Below, piece after piece: positions 1 through 8,537 of a stretch of 64,000 nucleotides of DNA. Every line of letters starts with the position of its first letter. Position 1 is the first letter of the stretch. The stretch spans positions 124,001-188,000 of the forward strand of contig NZ_JACDXX010000006.1 in NCBI RefSeq assembly GCF_020539525.1, written 5' to 3'. The position numbers and the translations under genes were made by a program. This DNA is from Pseudogemmobacter faecipullorum (lineage in GTDB: Bacteria; Pseudomonadota; Alphaproteobacteria; Rhodobacterales; Rhodobacteraceae). The notes beneath the pieces are model-generated. The model did not search any database. It was not told the DNA's origin and saw only the letters and a program-made list of their open reading frames with translations.

Positions 1-170
1 TCCGCGACCAGATTGCCCCGCCGACGATCAATCTCGACAATCCGGTGATCCAGCCAAAGCTGGATCTGGCGCCGAATAAAGCGGTGAAGCGTAAGATTGA
101 TATCGCTTTGTCGAACAGCTTTGGCTTTGGCGGCACCAATGCCAGCCTCGTGCTCGGTAAGGTTTCCTGA
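1..170 (+). CDS. fabF: 3-oxoacyl-ACP synthase II (FabF), C-terminal end only
   Basis: Only the last 55 codons are present; the first complete codon is at position 3 and the stop is TGA at 168-170. The tail reads ..NSFGFGGTNASLVLGKVS, the conserved C-terminal end of beta-ketoacyl-ACP synthases, where the phenylalanine/GFGG/N stretch sits beside the active site. FabF condenses malonyl-ACP with acyl-ACP in fatty acid elongation in the cytosol. It ends 3 bp before mltG, so the two are probably co-transcribed. The assignment as FabF rather than another KAS II paralogue rests partly on the common fabF-mltG order and is an inference. Confidence 0.85.
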   Translation, partial: RDQIAPPTINLDNPVIQPKLDLAPNKAVKRKIDIALSNSFGFGGTNASLVLGKVS

Positions 171-173
171 TCC

Positions 174-1352
174 ATGTGGAAATCGGTCGCCTCTAATGCT
201 CTGACCCTGTTCATTGTCCTTCTGGCTGCTGCGGCAGGTCTGGTGGCCTGGGGGCGGTCAGAATTCAATGGTCCGGGTCCGCTGACTGAGGCGGTCTGCA
301 TTCAGGTTGAGCGGGGCGCCTCGGTCGCCTCGGTCAGCCGCAATCTTGAGGCAAGGGGCGCGGTCTCGGATGCGCGGATCTTCCGCATCGGCGCTGATTA
401 CGCCGGTAAGGCGCGCGATCTGAAATTTGGCTCTTATATGATCCCGGCCGGCGCCTCGATGGATGAGGTGCTGACCGCGCTGACCCAGGGCGGGGCCTCG
501 ACCTGTGGCCAGGAGATCCAGCTGCTGATCGGTGTCGCCGCCGCCCAGGCGATTGTGCGCGAGATGGATCCGGCCAGCAACCGCTTCATCGAAGTGGCGA
601 AATTCGCCCCGGGTGAGGCTGCGCCTGCCGAATATACCGAGGCGATGGCCAATCCCGATATGCGCTACCGGGTGACCCTGGTGGAGGGCGCGACCTCCTG
701 GGCGGTGGCCGATGCTTTGCGCAAGGCTGATTTCCTCTCGGGCGAGCTGCGCGAGGTGGCGCCTGAGGGCTCGCTCGCGCCGCAGAGCTATGATGTCGAG
801 AAGGGTTCGGACCGGGCGGCGCTGATCGGGCGTATGGCATCGGTTCAGGAGCAGATTATGGCCGAGCTCTGGCCGGGCCGGGCGGCGGATCTGCCCTATG
901 ACACGCCGGAACAGGCGATGATCATGGCCTCGATCATCGAGAAAGAGACCAGCGTGCCGGAAGAGCGCGGCCTTGTGGCCTCGGTCTTTGTCAACCGGCT
1001 GCGTCAGGGCATGCGGCTGCAGACCGACCCGACGGTGATCTATGGCATCACCAAAGGTGAGGGCGTACTGGGCCGGGGCCTGCGCGCCAGTGAGCTGCGC
1101 CGCTCGACCCCCTATAATACCTATGTGATCGACGGCCTGCCGCCGGGGCCGATTGCCAATCCGGGCCGGGCCTCGATTGCGGCAGCGCTGAATCCTGATA
1201 CCGCAGATTATGTGTTCTTCGTCGCCGACGGCACCGGCGGCCATGCTTTTGCGCGCACCCTCGCCGAGCATAATGAGAATGTCGCACGCTGGCGGGCGAT
1301 TGAGAAAGAGCAGGGCGCGAGCGGCAGCACCGGCACCCAGACCGGGCAGTAA
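174..1352 (+). CDS. mltG: Endolytic murein transglycosylase MltG
   Basis: A 392-aa YceG/MltG-family protein. These cleave nascent glycan strands inside the chain and terminate peptidoglycan polymerisation at the inner membrane. A single N-terminal transmembrane anchor (about residues 7-28) is visible. The catalytic region contains ASIIEKET, with E256 at the position of the family's catalytic glutamate, followed by VNRLRQGMRLQTDPTVIYG and a Pro-rich TPYNTY..GLPPGPI block, all diagnostic. The start is ATG 4 nt after the fabF stop. The C-terminus ends in a Gly/Ser/Thr-rich tail. A strong intrinsic terminator follows and separates this unit from the GTA cluster. Confidence 0.93.
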   Translation: MWKSVASNALTLFIVLLAAAAGLVAWGRSEFNGPGPLTEAVCIQVERGASVASVSRNLEARGAVSDARIFRIGADYAGKARDLKFGSYMIPAGASMDEVLTALTQGGASTCGQEIQLLIGVAAAQAIVREMDPASNRFIEVAKFAPGEAAPAEYTEAMANPDMRYRVTLVEGATSWAVADALRKADFLSGELREVAPEGSLAPQSYDVEKGSDRAALIGRMASVQEQIMAELWPGRAADLPYDTPEQAMIMASIIEKETSVPEERGLVASVFVNRLRQGMRLQTDPTVIYGITKGEGVLGRGLRASELRRSTPYNTYVIDGLPPGPIANPGRASIAAALNPDTADYVFFVADGTGGHAFARTLAEHNENVARWRAIEKEQGASGSTGTQTGQ

Positions 1353-1400
1353 TCCCCCGGGGGGCGCTGGCCTGAAGGCGCTGAAAACATTGAAAAGAAA

Positions 1401-1435
1401 CCCTCCCCCGCCGTGATGGCGCGGGAGGGTTTTTT
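1401..1435 (+). terminator. Intrinsic terminator after mltG
   Basis: A 12-bp GC stem (1401-1412 with 1418-1429, one mismatch, loop 1413-1417) is followed by six T (1430-1435). It should end fabF-mltG transcription before the GTA leader. Confidence 0.9.
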
Positions 1436-1668
1436 CATTTCCGGCCCGGTTCAGCCCCTGGCCCATGCGCAGAATGTTTAATAAAGCGTTAAAGCGGCGT
1501 TTTTGTAACTATCTGATATTATTGAATTTTTATTGACGACCGCCCTGAAATCCGACAATCTTGGCCGGTGCTGAAAGGAAAGTGACAGCGCGCTGAGGCC
1601 AGGGGCCGGGTCTGTCGCTTTCTCAGCCAGAGCTTGCAGAACGCGACAGCGGGAGGGCGGGCAGGCGC
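1436..1668 (+). promoter_or_regulatory. Upstream leader/promoter region of the GTA operon
   Basis: A 233-bp non-coding stretch between the mltG terminator and g1. Positions 1476-1537 are strikingly AT-rich against the GC-rich surroundings, as expected for a promoter region. It contains a TTAA-N7-TTAA box (listed separately). I see no convincing sigma70 -35/-10 pair; TTGACG at 1533-1538 with CAATCT 17 nt later is weak. The last 20 nt hold a GGGAGGG ribosome-binding site (1651-1657) for g1. Confidence 0.6.
1478..1492. promoter_or_regulatory. Perfect CtrA-type box TTAA-N7-TTAA
   Basis: TTAA at 1478-1481, seven bases, TTAA at 1489-1492, which is the full consensus bound by the response regulator CtrA in alphaproteobacteria. 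It lies 176 bp upstream of the g1 start in the AT-rich leader. CtrA is required for GTA production in Rhodobacter capsulatus. Direct binding here is inferred from the motif alone. Confidence 0.6.
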
Positions 1669-2019
1669 ATGACAGTGAGCTTCAGAGCCCCCGATGCCGA
1701 AGCCGCCCGCGAGGCGGGCGAGGCGCTGGAACTGACCGGGGAATTATACCGCATCGCAGTGGAAGAGCTGAACGAGGCTTTCGCGGAAATCCGCGCCGGC
1801 CGGTTTGCCGGGGCGAAAGAGGCAAAGCGCGCGGTGCGCGATCTGGCCGATCTGTCCAAAGCGCTTCTGGAGGAGCGACGCAATGTCGAGAGATTACGCA
1901 GGCAGATTGCCGGAGAGCTTACCACAGGCCTCAGCGGGGGCGGGGCCCTTGATCTCGGAGCTGCGCGCGATGAAATCGGGCGCCGCCTGGCTCGCCTGCG
2001 CGCCGCAGCCGGAGATTGA
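1669..2019 (+). CDS. GTA gene g1, small terminase subunit (TerS)
   Basis: A 116-aa, mostly helical, charged protein (many Ala/Arg/Glu heptad-like stretches at residues 30-95) in the position of RcGTA g1, which was experimentally identified as the GTA small terminase. It would recruit DNA to the packaging motor. It lacks an obvious DNA-binding HTH, in line with the sequence-nonspecific packaging of GTAs. The start ATG has GGGAGGG 11 nt upstream. Its 3' part overlaps the g2 start by more than 100 bp in another frame. Function is inferred from synteny and size. Confidence 0.8.
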   Translation: MTVSFRAPDAEAAREAGEALELTGELYRIAVEELNEAFAEIRAGRFAGAKEAKRAVRDLADLSKALLEERRNVERLRRQIAGELTTGLSGGGALDLGAARDEIGRRLARLRAAAGD

Positions 2020-3304
2020 GGCTTTCCTCGCCGGGCTGAGTGAGAATGCCCTGCTGGCTTTGCCCTGGATCTTTGACTTCTGGGCCCTGCCGCATCAGCT
2101 GCCGCCCGAGGGGGCCTGGAAGACCTGGGTGGTGATGGGCGGGCGCGGTGCCGGCAAGACCCGCGCCGGGGCTGAATGGGTGCGCCATATGGTCGAGGGC
2201 GGTACGCCGGAGGCCCCGGGCCAGGCACGCCGCCTCGCGCTGGTGGCCGAAACCCTGGAACAGGCGCGCGAGGTGATGGTGCTGGGCGAAAGCGGCATCC
2301 TCGCCTGCTCGCCCCCCGACCGCCGCCCGAAATGGAATGCAACGCGCAATTGCCTCGAATGGCAGAACGGCGCGGTGGCGCAGCTGTTTTCGGCCCATGA
2401 TCCCGAAAGGCTGCGCGGGCCGCAGTTTGACGCGGCCTGGGCCGATGAGCTGGCGAAATGGCCCAAAGCCGCCCAGACTTGGGAGCAGCTGCAGTTTGGC
2501 CTGCGCCTTGGCAGCCATCCGCAGCAGATGGTGACGACGACACCGCGCAATCTGGCGGTGCTGAAGGCGATCCTCGCCAATCCCTCTACCGTGATCACCC
2601 ATGCCCCGACCGAGGCCAACCGGGCCTGGCTGGCGGCAAGTTTCCTCGAAGAGATCGGGGCGCGCTATGGCGGCACCACCACCGGGCGCCAGGAGATGGA
2701 GGGCCTGCTGATCGAGGAGGAAGAGGGCGCGCTCTGGAGCCGGGCGATGATCGAGGCGGCAGGGGCGCTGGCAGATATCCGGCCCGGGCGGGTGGTGGTG
2801 GCGGTGGATCCGCCGGTCACGGCGCATAAGCGCTCGGATGAATGCGGCATTGTGGTGGTGGGGCTCGACCGGCGCGGCGGGGCGAAAGACTGGCGCGCGC
2901 TGGTTCTGGCCGACCGCTCGCTGCGCGGTGCCTCGCCCGATGGCTGGGCCAGGGCGGCCCTCGCCGCGATGAGCGAATTTGGCGCCGACCGGCTGGTGGT
3001 CGAGGTCAATCAGGGCGGCGATCTGGTCGCCTCGGTGGTGCGCCAGATCGATCCGGTGGTGCCGATCCGCGAGGTCCGGGCGATGCGCGGCAAGATGCTG
3101 CGCGCCGAACCGGTGGCCGCGCTTTATGAACAGGGAAGGGTCGGCCATGTCCGCGGCCTCGCCGCGCTTGAGGCGCAGATGCTGCAGATGACCCGGGCCG
3201 GCTGGCAGGGCCAGGGCAGCCCCGACCGGCTCGATGCTCTGGTCTGGGCGATGACAGAGCTGATGGCCGGCCCGGGCGGGCAGCCGGGGCTGCGCAGCCT
3301 CTGA
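1883..3304 (+). CDS. GTA gene g2, large terminase (packaging ATPase/nuclease)
   Basis: A 473-aa phage-type TerL that pumps DNA into the prohead and cuts it. Walker A GGRGAGKT is at residues 86-93; a Walker B-like FDAAWADE follows, then a C-terminal RNase H-like nuclease with AVDPP (acidic metal ligand) and a late acidic LDALVWA motif. I chose ATG 1883 because GGAGGAG (1869-1875) sits 7 nt upstream; an internal ATG at 1970 with weaker GGAG is the alternative. The gene overlaps g1 by 137 bp in another frame, which suggests translational coupling of the two terminase subunits. Confidence 0.93.
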   Translation: MSRDYAGRLPESLPQASAGAGPLISELRAMKSGAAWLACAPQPEIEAFLAGLSENALLALPWIFDFWALPHQLPPEGAWKTWVVMGGRGAGKTRAGAEWVRHMVEGGTPEAPGQARRLALVAETLEQAREVMVLGESGILACSPPDRRPKWNATRNCLEWQNGAVAQLFSAHDPERLRGPQFDAAWADELAKWPKAAQTWEQLQFGLRLGSHPQQMVTTTPRNLAVLKAILANPSTVITHAPTEANRAWLAASFLEEIGARYGGTTTGRQEMEGLLIEEEEGALWSRAMIEAAGALADIRPGRVVVAVDPPVTAHKRSDECGIVVVGLDRRGGAKDWRALVLADRSLRGASPDGWARAALAAMSEFGADRLVVEVNQGGDLVASVVRQIDPVVPIREVRAMRGKMLRAEPVAALYEQGRVGHVRGLAALEAQMLQMTRAGWQGQGSPDRLDALVWAMTELMAGPGGQPGLRSL

Positions 3305-3346
3305 GCGCCGGAAGTTTCGCAAAGAGTTCAATCTGGGGGACGGGCA

Positions 3347-4573
3347 GTGTTTGGCTTTCGCAAGGCAAAAGACAAGGTCGTGCCCGATCTGGCGCGCAAG
3401 GCCAGCGCCACCGGCCGGGTGATTGCTCTGGCCAGCGGCGGGCGGGGCGCGGTGGCGCCGGGCGCGCGCGATCTCTCCGCGCTGAGCCGGGCGGGCTTTC
3501 AGGGCAATCCGGTCGGTTTTCGCGCCGTGCGGCTGGTGGCCGAGGCGGCGGCGGCTTTGCCGGTGCTCTGCCAGGATTGCGATCACCGCTATGAGGCGCA
3601 TCCGGTGCTGGCGCTGTTGCAGCGCCCCAATGCCGCCCAGGGCCAGGCCGAATTCCTTGAGGCGATCTATGGCCATCTTTTGCTCAGCGGCAATGCCTGG
3701 ATTGAGGCGGTGGCGGGCGAGGGTACGGGGGCGCAGACCGGCGCGCTGCCGGGCGATCTGTCGGCTGCGCTGCCGGGCGAGCTGCATGTTTTGCGCCCCG
3801 ACCGCATGACGCTGATCCCCGGACCGGATGGCTGGCCTCTGGCCTGGGATTACGCGGTGGGGGGCCGGGTGCACCGCTTTGACATGACGGCTGCGCCGCA
3901 GCCGCTCTGCCATCTGCGCAGCTTTCACCCCCAGGATGACCATTACGGCCTTGCGCCTTTGCAGGCGGCCGCCGTGGCGGTTGAGGTGCATAATGCCGCC
4001 TCCTCCTGGTCGCGGGCCCTGCTCGACAATGCGGCGCGGCCTTCGGGGGCGATCATCTATAGCGGCGGCGAGGCGGGCGGCGTGCTCAGCCCCGATCAGT
4101 ATGAGCGGCTGGTCGCCGAGATGGAGGCGCATCATCAGGGCGCGCGCAATGCCGGGCGGCCGATGCTGCTCGAAGGCGGGCTCGACTGGAAACCGATGGG
4201 TTTCAGCCCCAGCGATATGGAATTTCATGAGACCAAACTGGCCGCGGCGCGCGAGATTGCCCTGGCCTTTGGCGTGCCGCCGATGCTGATCGGCATTCCG
4301 GGCGATGCCACCTATGCCAATTATCAGGAGGCGAACCGGGCCTTTTACCGCCTGACCGTGCTGCCGCTGGCGGCGCGGGTGCTGGCGGGCCTTGCGCATT
4401 GGCTGGGCGAGCATAGCGGCCGGCCCGTCAGCCTGCGCCCCGATCCCGATCAGGTGCCCGCCCTCGCGGCCGAGCGCGATCAGCACTGGGCGAGGATCGG
4501 CGCGGCGGGCTTTCTCAGCGATGCCGAGAAGCGCCTGCTCCTCGGCCTGCCGCCGCTTGCCGGGGCATCATGA
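3347..4573 (+). CDS. GTA gene g3, portal protein (HK97 family)
   Basis: A 408-aa HK97-family portal, the dodecameric ring through which DNA enters the GTA head and to which the tail attaches. Family features include NPVGFRAVRLVAEAAAALP near residue 50, LLSGNAWIE around residue 115, the HLRSFHPQDDHYGLAPLQAA block, and GDATYANYQEANRAFY in the C-terminal half. The start is GTG with GGGGA 6 nt upstream. Its last codons overlap g3.5 as ATGA. Confidence 0.93.
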   Translation: MFGFRKAKDKVVPDLARKASATGRVIALASGGRGAVAPGARDLSALSRAGFQGNPVGFRAVRLVAEAAAALPVLCQDCDHRYEAHPVLALLQRPNAAQGQAEFLEAIYGHLLLSGNAWIEAVAGEGTGAQTGALPGDLSAALPGELHVLRPDRMTLIPGPDGWPLAWDYAVGGRVHRFDMTAAPQPLCHLRSFHPQDDHYGLAPLQAAAVAVEVHNAASSWSRALLDNAARPSGAIIYSGGEAGGVLSPDQYERLVAEMEAHHQGARNAGRPMLLEGGLDWKPMGFSPSDMEFHETKLAAAREIALAFGVPPMLIGIPGDATYANYQEANRAFYRLTVLPLAARVLAGLAHWLGEHSGRPVSLRPDPDQVPALAAERDQHWARIGAAGFLSDAEKRLLLGLPPLAGAS

Positions 4574-4815
4574 GCGCGCGGCGCGAGGGGGCGGGATCGC
4601 GCTTTCTCTATGACAGTTTCGACGCCGCCCAGGCCCGGATCGAGGCCAATGAGCGGGTGATGCAGGAGCGCTGGGCGGCGCTGGAATTCCGCCTCGGCCA
4701 GATTGATGCGGTGCTCGAACGGCTCGAGCGGCGGATCTGGCTCGGGGTCTGTGGCCTCACCGCCTTTCTGCTGGCCCAGGGGGCCGAGGCGCTGATTGGC
4801 GCGGCTTTGCGGTAA
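4570..4815 (+). CDS. GTA gene g3.5, small head-associated protein
   Basis: An 81-aa protein in the position of RcGTA g3.5. The N-terminal half is a charged helix with coiled-coil character (residues 20-52, many Glu/Arg/Leu); the C-terminal 25 residues form a hydrophobic, probably membrane-inserting helix (WLGVCGLTAFLLAQGAEALIG). It overlaps g3 by ATGA and is followed 11 bp later by the protease gene. The biochemical role is not known to me; its place between portal and protease suggests head assembly. Confidence 0.75.
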   Translation: MSARREGAGSRFLYDSFDAAQARIEANERVMQERWAALEFRLGQIDAVLERLERRIWLGVCGLTAFLLAQGAEALIGAALR

Positions 4816-4826
4816 CGGGGGAAAAG

Positions 4827-5369
4827 ATGCTGGAGCATAAATTCTGCCAGACAGAGGCCGGACCAGGGCTGGTCCTGCGCGAGGGCTGCCGGCTTGAGGG
4901 CTATGCCTCGCTGTTCGGGCTTTGCGATCAGGGCGGCGATGTGGTCGGGCCGGGGGCCTATAGCGCCTCGCTGGGCCGGATCGCAAAGCGGGGCGGCAAG
5001 GTGCGGATGCTCTGGCAGCATGATCCGACCCGGCCGATCGGCCTCTGGGAAGAGGTGCGCGAGGACGGGCGCGGCCTCTGGGTCAGCGGGCGGCTGCTGA
5101 CCGGAGTGGCCCAGGCCCACGAGGCGGCGGTGCTGCTCGAGGCGGGGGCGATTGACGGCTTGTCGATCGGCTATCGCACCATCGCGGCCGAGCGCGATGC
5201 AAAGGGGCGGCGGGTGCTGCGCGAGATCGACCTCTGGGAGGTGTCGCTGGTGACCTTCCCGATGCTGAGCGAGGCCCGCGCCGTGACCAAGGCCGAGGCG
5301 GAAGTGGCCGAGCTGGCTGCGCTGGCGGGATTTTTTGAGGCGGCGCGCCAGGCCCTGAGCACGGTCTGA
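4827..5369 (+). CDS. GTA gene g4, HK97-type prohead protease
   Basis: A 180-aa serine protease of the phage prohead protease family that removes the N-terminal delta domain of the capsid protein during maturation. Visible motifs are GYASLFG (residues ~24-30), LWQHDPTRPIG with the candidate catalytic His, and IDGLSIGY with the candidate nucleophilic Ser. It directly precedes the capsid gene. Confidence 0.92.
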   Translation: MLEHKFCQTEAGPGLVLREGCRLEGYASLFGLCDQGGDVVGPGAYSASLGRIAKRGGKVRMLWQHDPTRPIGLWEEVREDGRGLWVSGRLLTGVAQAHEAAVLLEAGAIDGLSIGYRTIAAERDAKGRRVLREIDLWEVSLVTFPMLSEARAVTKAEAEVAELAALAGFFEAARQALSTV

Positions 5370-5477
5370 GCAGGGGGGCAGCAGGGCGTGATCGGAGCTG
5401 AGACACGGGCTCGGCCGTGACGCCCGCATCAGGGCTGCCAGGCCCGCCAGGAGAGGCGCGCTGAAGGAGGGATCAGG

Positions 5478-6674
5478 ATGGATGAGCTTGTTATGCAAAG
5501 GCCGGAGCCAGGCTCTGGCGCGGCGGCTGGCCTCGGCGATGTCCGGGGTGCAGTGGCTGGTTTTCTTAAAGAATTCAGCAGTTTTCACAGTGAAGTTAAA
5601 CAATCGCTGCAACAGCAGGAAAAGCGAGTGACCATGCTTCAGAGAAAAATCAGCCATGCTGGCCGCCCGGTTCTGTCGCCCGCCAGCGAAGAGGCAGCGC
5701 CCCTGCAGAAGGCCTTTGATGCCTATCTGCGCAGCGGCGATGATGAGGGCTACCGCGGCCTTGTCCCCGAGGGCAAGGCCATGTCCACGGCGGTGGCGGC
5801 GGATGGCGGCTATCTGGTTTCGCCCCGGACCGCCGATCAGATCCGCTCGATGCTGGTCTCGACCTCCAGCCTGCGCGCGGTGGCCAATGTGGTCCAGGTC
5901 GAGGCCAGCTCCTTCGATGTGCTGATCGACCGCTCGGATATCGGTTCGGGCTGGGCCAGCGAAAGCACGGCCACGGGCGAGACCGCCACCCCGGCGATTG
6001 AGCGCATCCAGATCCGGCTGCATGAGCTTTCGGCCATGCCCAAGGCCAGCCAGCGCCTGCTCGATGACAGTGCCTTTGATGTCGAGAGCTGGCTCGCGGC
6101 CAGGATCGCGGCGCGCTTCATCCGGGCCGAGGCGGCGGCCTTTATCTCGGGCGATGGCCTGGATAAGCCGAAGGGCATTTTGCTGCCCGCCAAGGTCGCC
6201 AATGCCTCCTGGAGCTGGGGTAATCTCGGCTATGTGGCGACCGGCGCCTCGGCTGATTTCGCCATCAGCAATCCGGCCGATTGCATCATTAACCTCGTCT
6301 ATGCGCTCGGGGCGGATTACCGCGCCAATGCCGGTTTCGTGATGAATTCGAAAACCGCAGGCGCGGTGCGCAAGATGAAGGATGCCGATGGGCGGTTTCT
6401 CTGGTCGGACGGGCTGGCGGCAGGGGAACCGGCGCGGCTGATGGGCTATAACGTGCTGATCTGCGAGGATATGCCGGATGTGGCTGCCAATGCCTATCCG
6501 CTGGCCTTTGGCGATTTCAGCGCCGGCTATACCATCGCCGAGCGCCCCGATCTGCGCATTCTGCGCGATCCTTTTTCGGCCAAGCCGCATGTGCTGTTCT
6601 ATGCCAGCAAGCGCGTCGGCGGCGATATCACCGATTATGCGGCGATCAAATTGCTGAAAATCGCCACCAGCTGA
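5478..6674 (+). CDS. GTA gene g5, major capsid protein (HK97 fold)
   Basis: A 398-aa HK97-family capsid protein. The first ~75 residues are charged and coiled-coil-like (FLKEFSSFHSEVKQSLQQQ), matching a scaffold/delta domain cleaved by g4. The core begins around PLQKAFDAYL and shows the family pattern GGYLVSP, ISGDG..KPKGIL and the late ERPDLRILRDPFS. It has the strongest ribosome-binding site of the cluster (AAGGAGGG 9 nt before the ATG) and an unusually wide 108-bp upstream gap, consistent with high expression. Confidence 0.94.
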   Translation: MDELVMQRPEPGSGAAAGLGDVRGAVAGFLKEFSSFHSEVKQSLQQQEKRVTMLQRKISHAGRPVLSPASEEAAPLQKAFDAYLRSGDDEGYRGLVPEGKAMSTAVAADGGYLVSPRTADQIRSMLVSTSSLRAVANVVQVEASSFDVLIDRSDIGSGWASESTATGETATPAIERIQIRLHELSAMPKASQRLLDDSAFDVESWLAARIAARFIRAEAAAFISGDGLDKPKGILLPAKVANASWSWGNLGYVATGASADFAISNPADCIINLVYALGADYRANAGFVMNSKTAGAVRKMKDADGRFLWSDGLAAGEPARLMGYNVLICEDMPDVAANAYPLAFGDFSAGYTIAERPDLRILRDPFSAKPHVLFYASKRVGGDITDYAAIKLLKIATS

Positions 6675-6754
6675 GGTTTTCGGCTGAGGTTTTCGGCACT
6701 GGCCCGCCGGATCTGGCGGGCCAGTGCAGCGTGATCAGCAGCGGAGGGCCGGGG

Positions 6755-7357
6755 ATGCGACTGACCGAAGAGACCACATTGCCCGCCGGGGCACTGCCGC
6801 TGGCGGGGCTGAAACAGCATCTGCAGCTGGGCAGCAGTTTTGCGCTGGCCCCGGATCAGGATGCTTTGCTGGACAGCCATCTGCGCGCCGCGCTGGCGGT
6901 GATCGAGGGCCGCATTGCCAAGGCCTTGCTCACGCGCAATTTTCTTCTGGTGCTGGAGGGCTGGCGCGATGCCGATGCCCAGGCCCTGCCTTTGGCCCCG
7001 GTCAGCGCGGTGCTCTCGGTGCAGCTGATCGATGCCGGGGGCGCGGTGACGCTGCTTGATCCGGCGCGCTACCGGCTGATCCGCGATCAGCACCGGCCGC
7101 GCCTCGCCGGGACCGGGGCGGCTCTGCCCGAACCCGGGACCGGCGGGCGGGTTGAACTGCGCTTTCAGGCCGGATTTGGCGAAAGCTGGGCGGATGTTCC
7201 GGCCGATCTGGCCCAGGCGGTGCTGCTGCTCGCGGCCGAATTTTACGAATATCGCCATGATGGCGGCGTGCAGATGGCGGCTTTGCCCGCAAGGGTGCTG
7301 GCGCTGATCGAGGGCTGGCGGCAGCTGCGTGTGCTTGGCGGCGGGCGGCGCGGATGA
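6755..7357 (+). CDS. GTA gene g6, head-tail connector (gp6-like adaptor)
   Basis: A 200-aa member of the phage head-tail connector (HK97 gp6/gp15-like) family; it would sit under the portal as the adaptor ring. The pattern LKQHLQLG...DALLDSHLRAALAVIEGRIAKAL is the typical N-terminal helical region, and AVLLLAAEFYEYR near the C-terminus is conserved. I chose ATG 6755 because GGAGGG (6743-6748) lies 6 nt upstream; a GTG at 6731 is in frame but has no such site. It overlaps g7 by ATGA. Confidence 0.88.
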   Translation: MRLTEETTLPAGALPLAGLKQHLQLGSSFALAPDQDALLDSHLRAALAVIEGRIAKALLTRNFLLVLEGWRDADAQALPLAPVSAVLSVQLIDAGGAVTLLDPARYRLIRDQHRPRLAGTGAALPEPGTGGRVELRFQAGFGESWADVPADLAQAVLLLAAEFYEYRHDGGVQMAALPARVLALIEGWRQLRVLGGGRRG

Positions 7358-7692
7358 GGGCGCCGCATCTGAACCGGGCGCTGCTGCTCGAACAGGAAAG
7401 CCTCGAGGCCGACGGGGCCGGGGGTTTTCACCGCAGCTGGCTGGCTCTGGGCCAGCTCTGGGCCGCGGTCCGGGCCGGGGCCGGGCGCGAAAGCCCGGGC
7501 GAAGAGCTCAGCCTTGCCACCATTCCCTGGGCGATCACCCTGCGCGGCGCGCCCCCCGGCTCGGCGCTGCGGCCCCGGCCCGGACAAAGGTTTCGCGAGG
7601 GCCTGCGGATTTTCACCATTCTGACCGTGGCCGAGCGCGATGCCGGGGGGCGCTGGCTGATCTGTTCCTGCCGTGAGGAGGGCGCGCGATGA
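7354..7692 (+). CDS. GTA gene g7, head closure protein
   Basis: A 112-aa phage head-tail adaptor (SPP1 gp16-like/Phage_H_T_join type) that would close the head after packaging. The N-terminal strand pattern (LNRALLLEQES...DGAGGFHRSWLALGQLWAAV) and the GLRIFTILTVAERD..GRWLIC strand pair fit the family. It overlaps its neighbours on both sides by 4 nt. Confidence 0.85.
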   Translation: MRAPHLNRALLLEQESLEADGAGGFHRSWLALGQLWAAVRAGAGRESPGEELSLATIPWAITLRGAPPGSALRPRPGQRFREGLRIFTILTVAERDAGGRWLICSCREEGAR

Positions 7693-8087
7693 GCTATGCT
7701 GCCTCGGCCGCGGTCCAGGCGGCGCTTTATGCGCGGCTGATCTCGGCCCCGGGCCTCGGGGATGTGGCGATTTACGACGCTTTGCCCGAGGCCCCGCCCG
7801 GCACTTTCGTGCTGATCGGGCCCGAGGAAGTCCGCGACGCCTCGGACCAGAGCGGCGCCGGGGCCGAGCACCGGCTGATCTTCAGCGTGATTTCGGATGC
7901 CAGCGGCTTTCTGGCCTCAAAGCAGATCGCGGTGGCGATTGCCGATGCCCTGGCCGATCCGCCTTACCCCAGCCTGAACCGGGGCCGTATCGTCAGCCTC
8001 AGCTTTGAGCGGGCGCGGGCGCGGCGGCTGGATCAGGGGGCGGTGCGGCGCATTGATCTGACCTTCCGGCTGCGGGTGGAGCTGTGA
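7689..8087 (+). CDS. GTA gene g8, tail terminator (DUF3168)
   Basis: A 132-aa DUF3168-family protein. In phages and in the solved RcGTA particle this family caps the tail tube. Typical features are the N-terminal helix AVQAALYARLI, the IYDALPE strand, and the C-terminal RIDLTFRLRVEL strand. It overlaps g7 by ATGA and is separated by 33 bp with a fresh ribosome-binding site from the tail tube gene. Confidence 0.87.
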   Translation: MSYAASAAVQAALYARLISAPGLGDVAIYDALPEAPPGTFVLIGPEEVRDASDQSGAGAEHRLIFSVISDASGFLASKQIAVAIADALADPPYPSLNRGRIVSLSFERARARRLDQGAVRRIDLTFRLRVEL

Positions 8088-8123
8088 TCCGCCGCGCCGC
8101 AATTTTCAGCTAAGGAGAGGGTG

Positions 8124-8537
8124 ATGGCGGTTCAGGCCGGAAAAGACCTGCTGATCAGAATTGACCAGACCGGGGACGGACAGTTTGAGACCATTGCCGG
8201 GCTGCGCGCGACCCGGGCCAGTTTCAATGCCGAAACGGTCGAGGTGACCAGCCTTGAGAGCGCGGGGGGCTGGCGCGAGCTGCTGGCGGGCGCAGGGGTG
8301 AAATCAGCGATGATCTCGGGCTCGGGTGTGTTTCGCGATGCAGCGACAGATGAGCGGGCACGCCAGATCTTTTTTGACGGGGAAATCCCTGCCTTTCAGG
8401 TGGTTATCCCGGATTTCGGTGTGATCCAGGGGCCGTTTCAGATCACCGCGCTCGACTATTCCGGCAGCTATAATGGCGAGGCCAGCTATGAGCTGACGCT
8501 GGCCTCGGCCGGGGCGCTGAGCTTTACGGCTTTGTGA
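8124..8537 (+). CDS. GTA gene g9, major tail tube protein
   Basis: A 137-aa TP901-1-type major tail protein that polymerises into the tail tube. The N-terminus (AVQAGKDLLIRID), the ETVEVTSLESAGGWRELL segment and the late GEASYELTLASAGALSF strand are characteristic. AAGGAG lies 6 nt before ATG 8124; a GTG one codon upstream would leave too short a spacer. Confidence 0.9.
   Translation: MAVQAGKDLLIRIDQTGDGQFETIAGLRATRASFNAETVEVTSLESAGGWRELLAGAGVKSAMISGSGVFRDAATDERARQIFFDGEIPAFQVVIPDFGVIQGPFQITALDYSGSYNGEASYELTLASAGALSFTAL

Noticed and set aside
258-1466. Long minus-strand open frame (402 codons) opposite mltG
   Set aside because: Shadow of a high-GC gene: low-complexity Arg/Gly/His content, and mltG on the plus strand has clear family motifs.
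1931-4486. 851-codon minus-strand open frame opposite GTA g2 and g3
   Set aside because: Composition rich in His/Arg/Ala/Pro without domains; the plus-strand terminase and portal are unambiguous.
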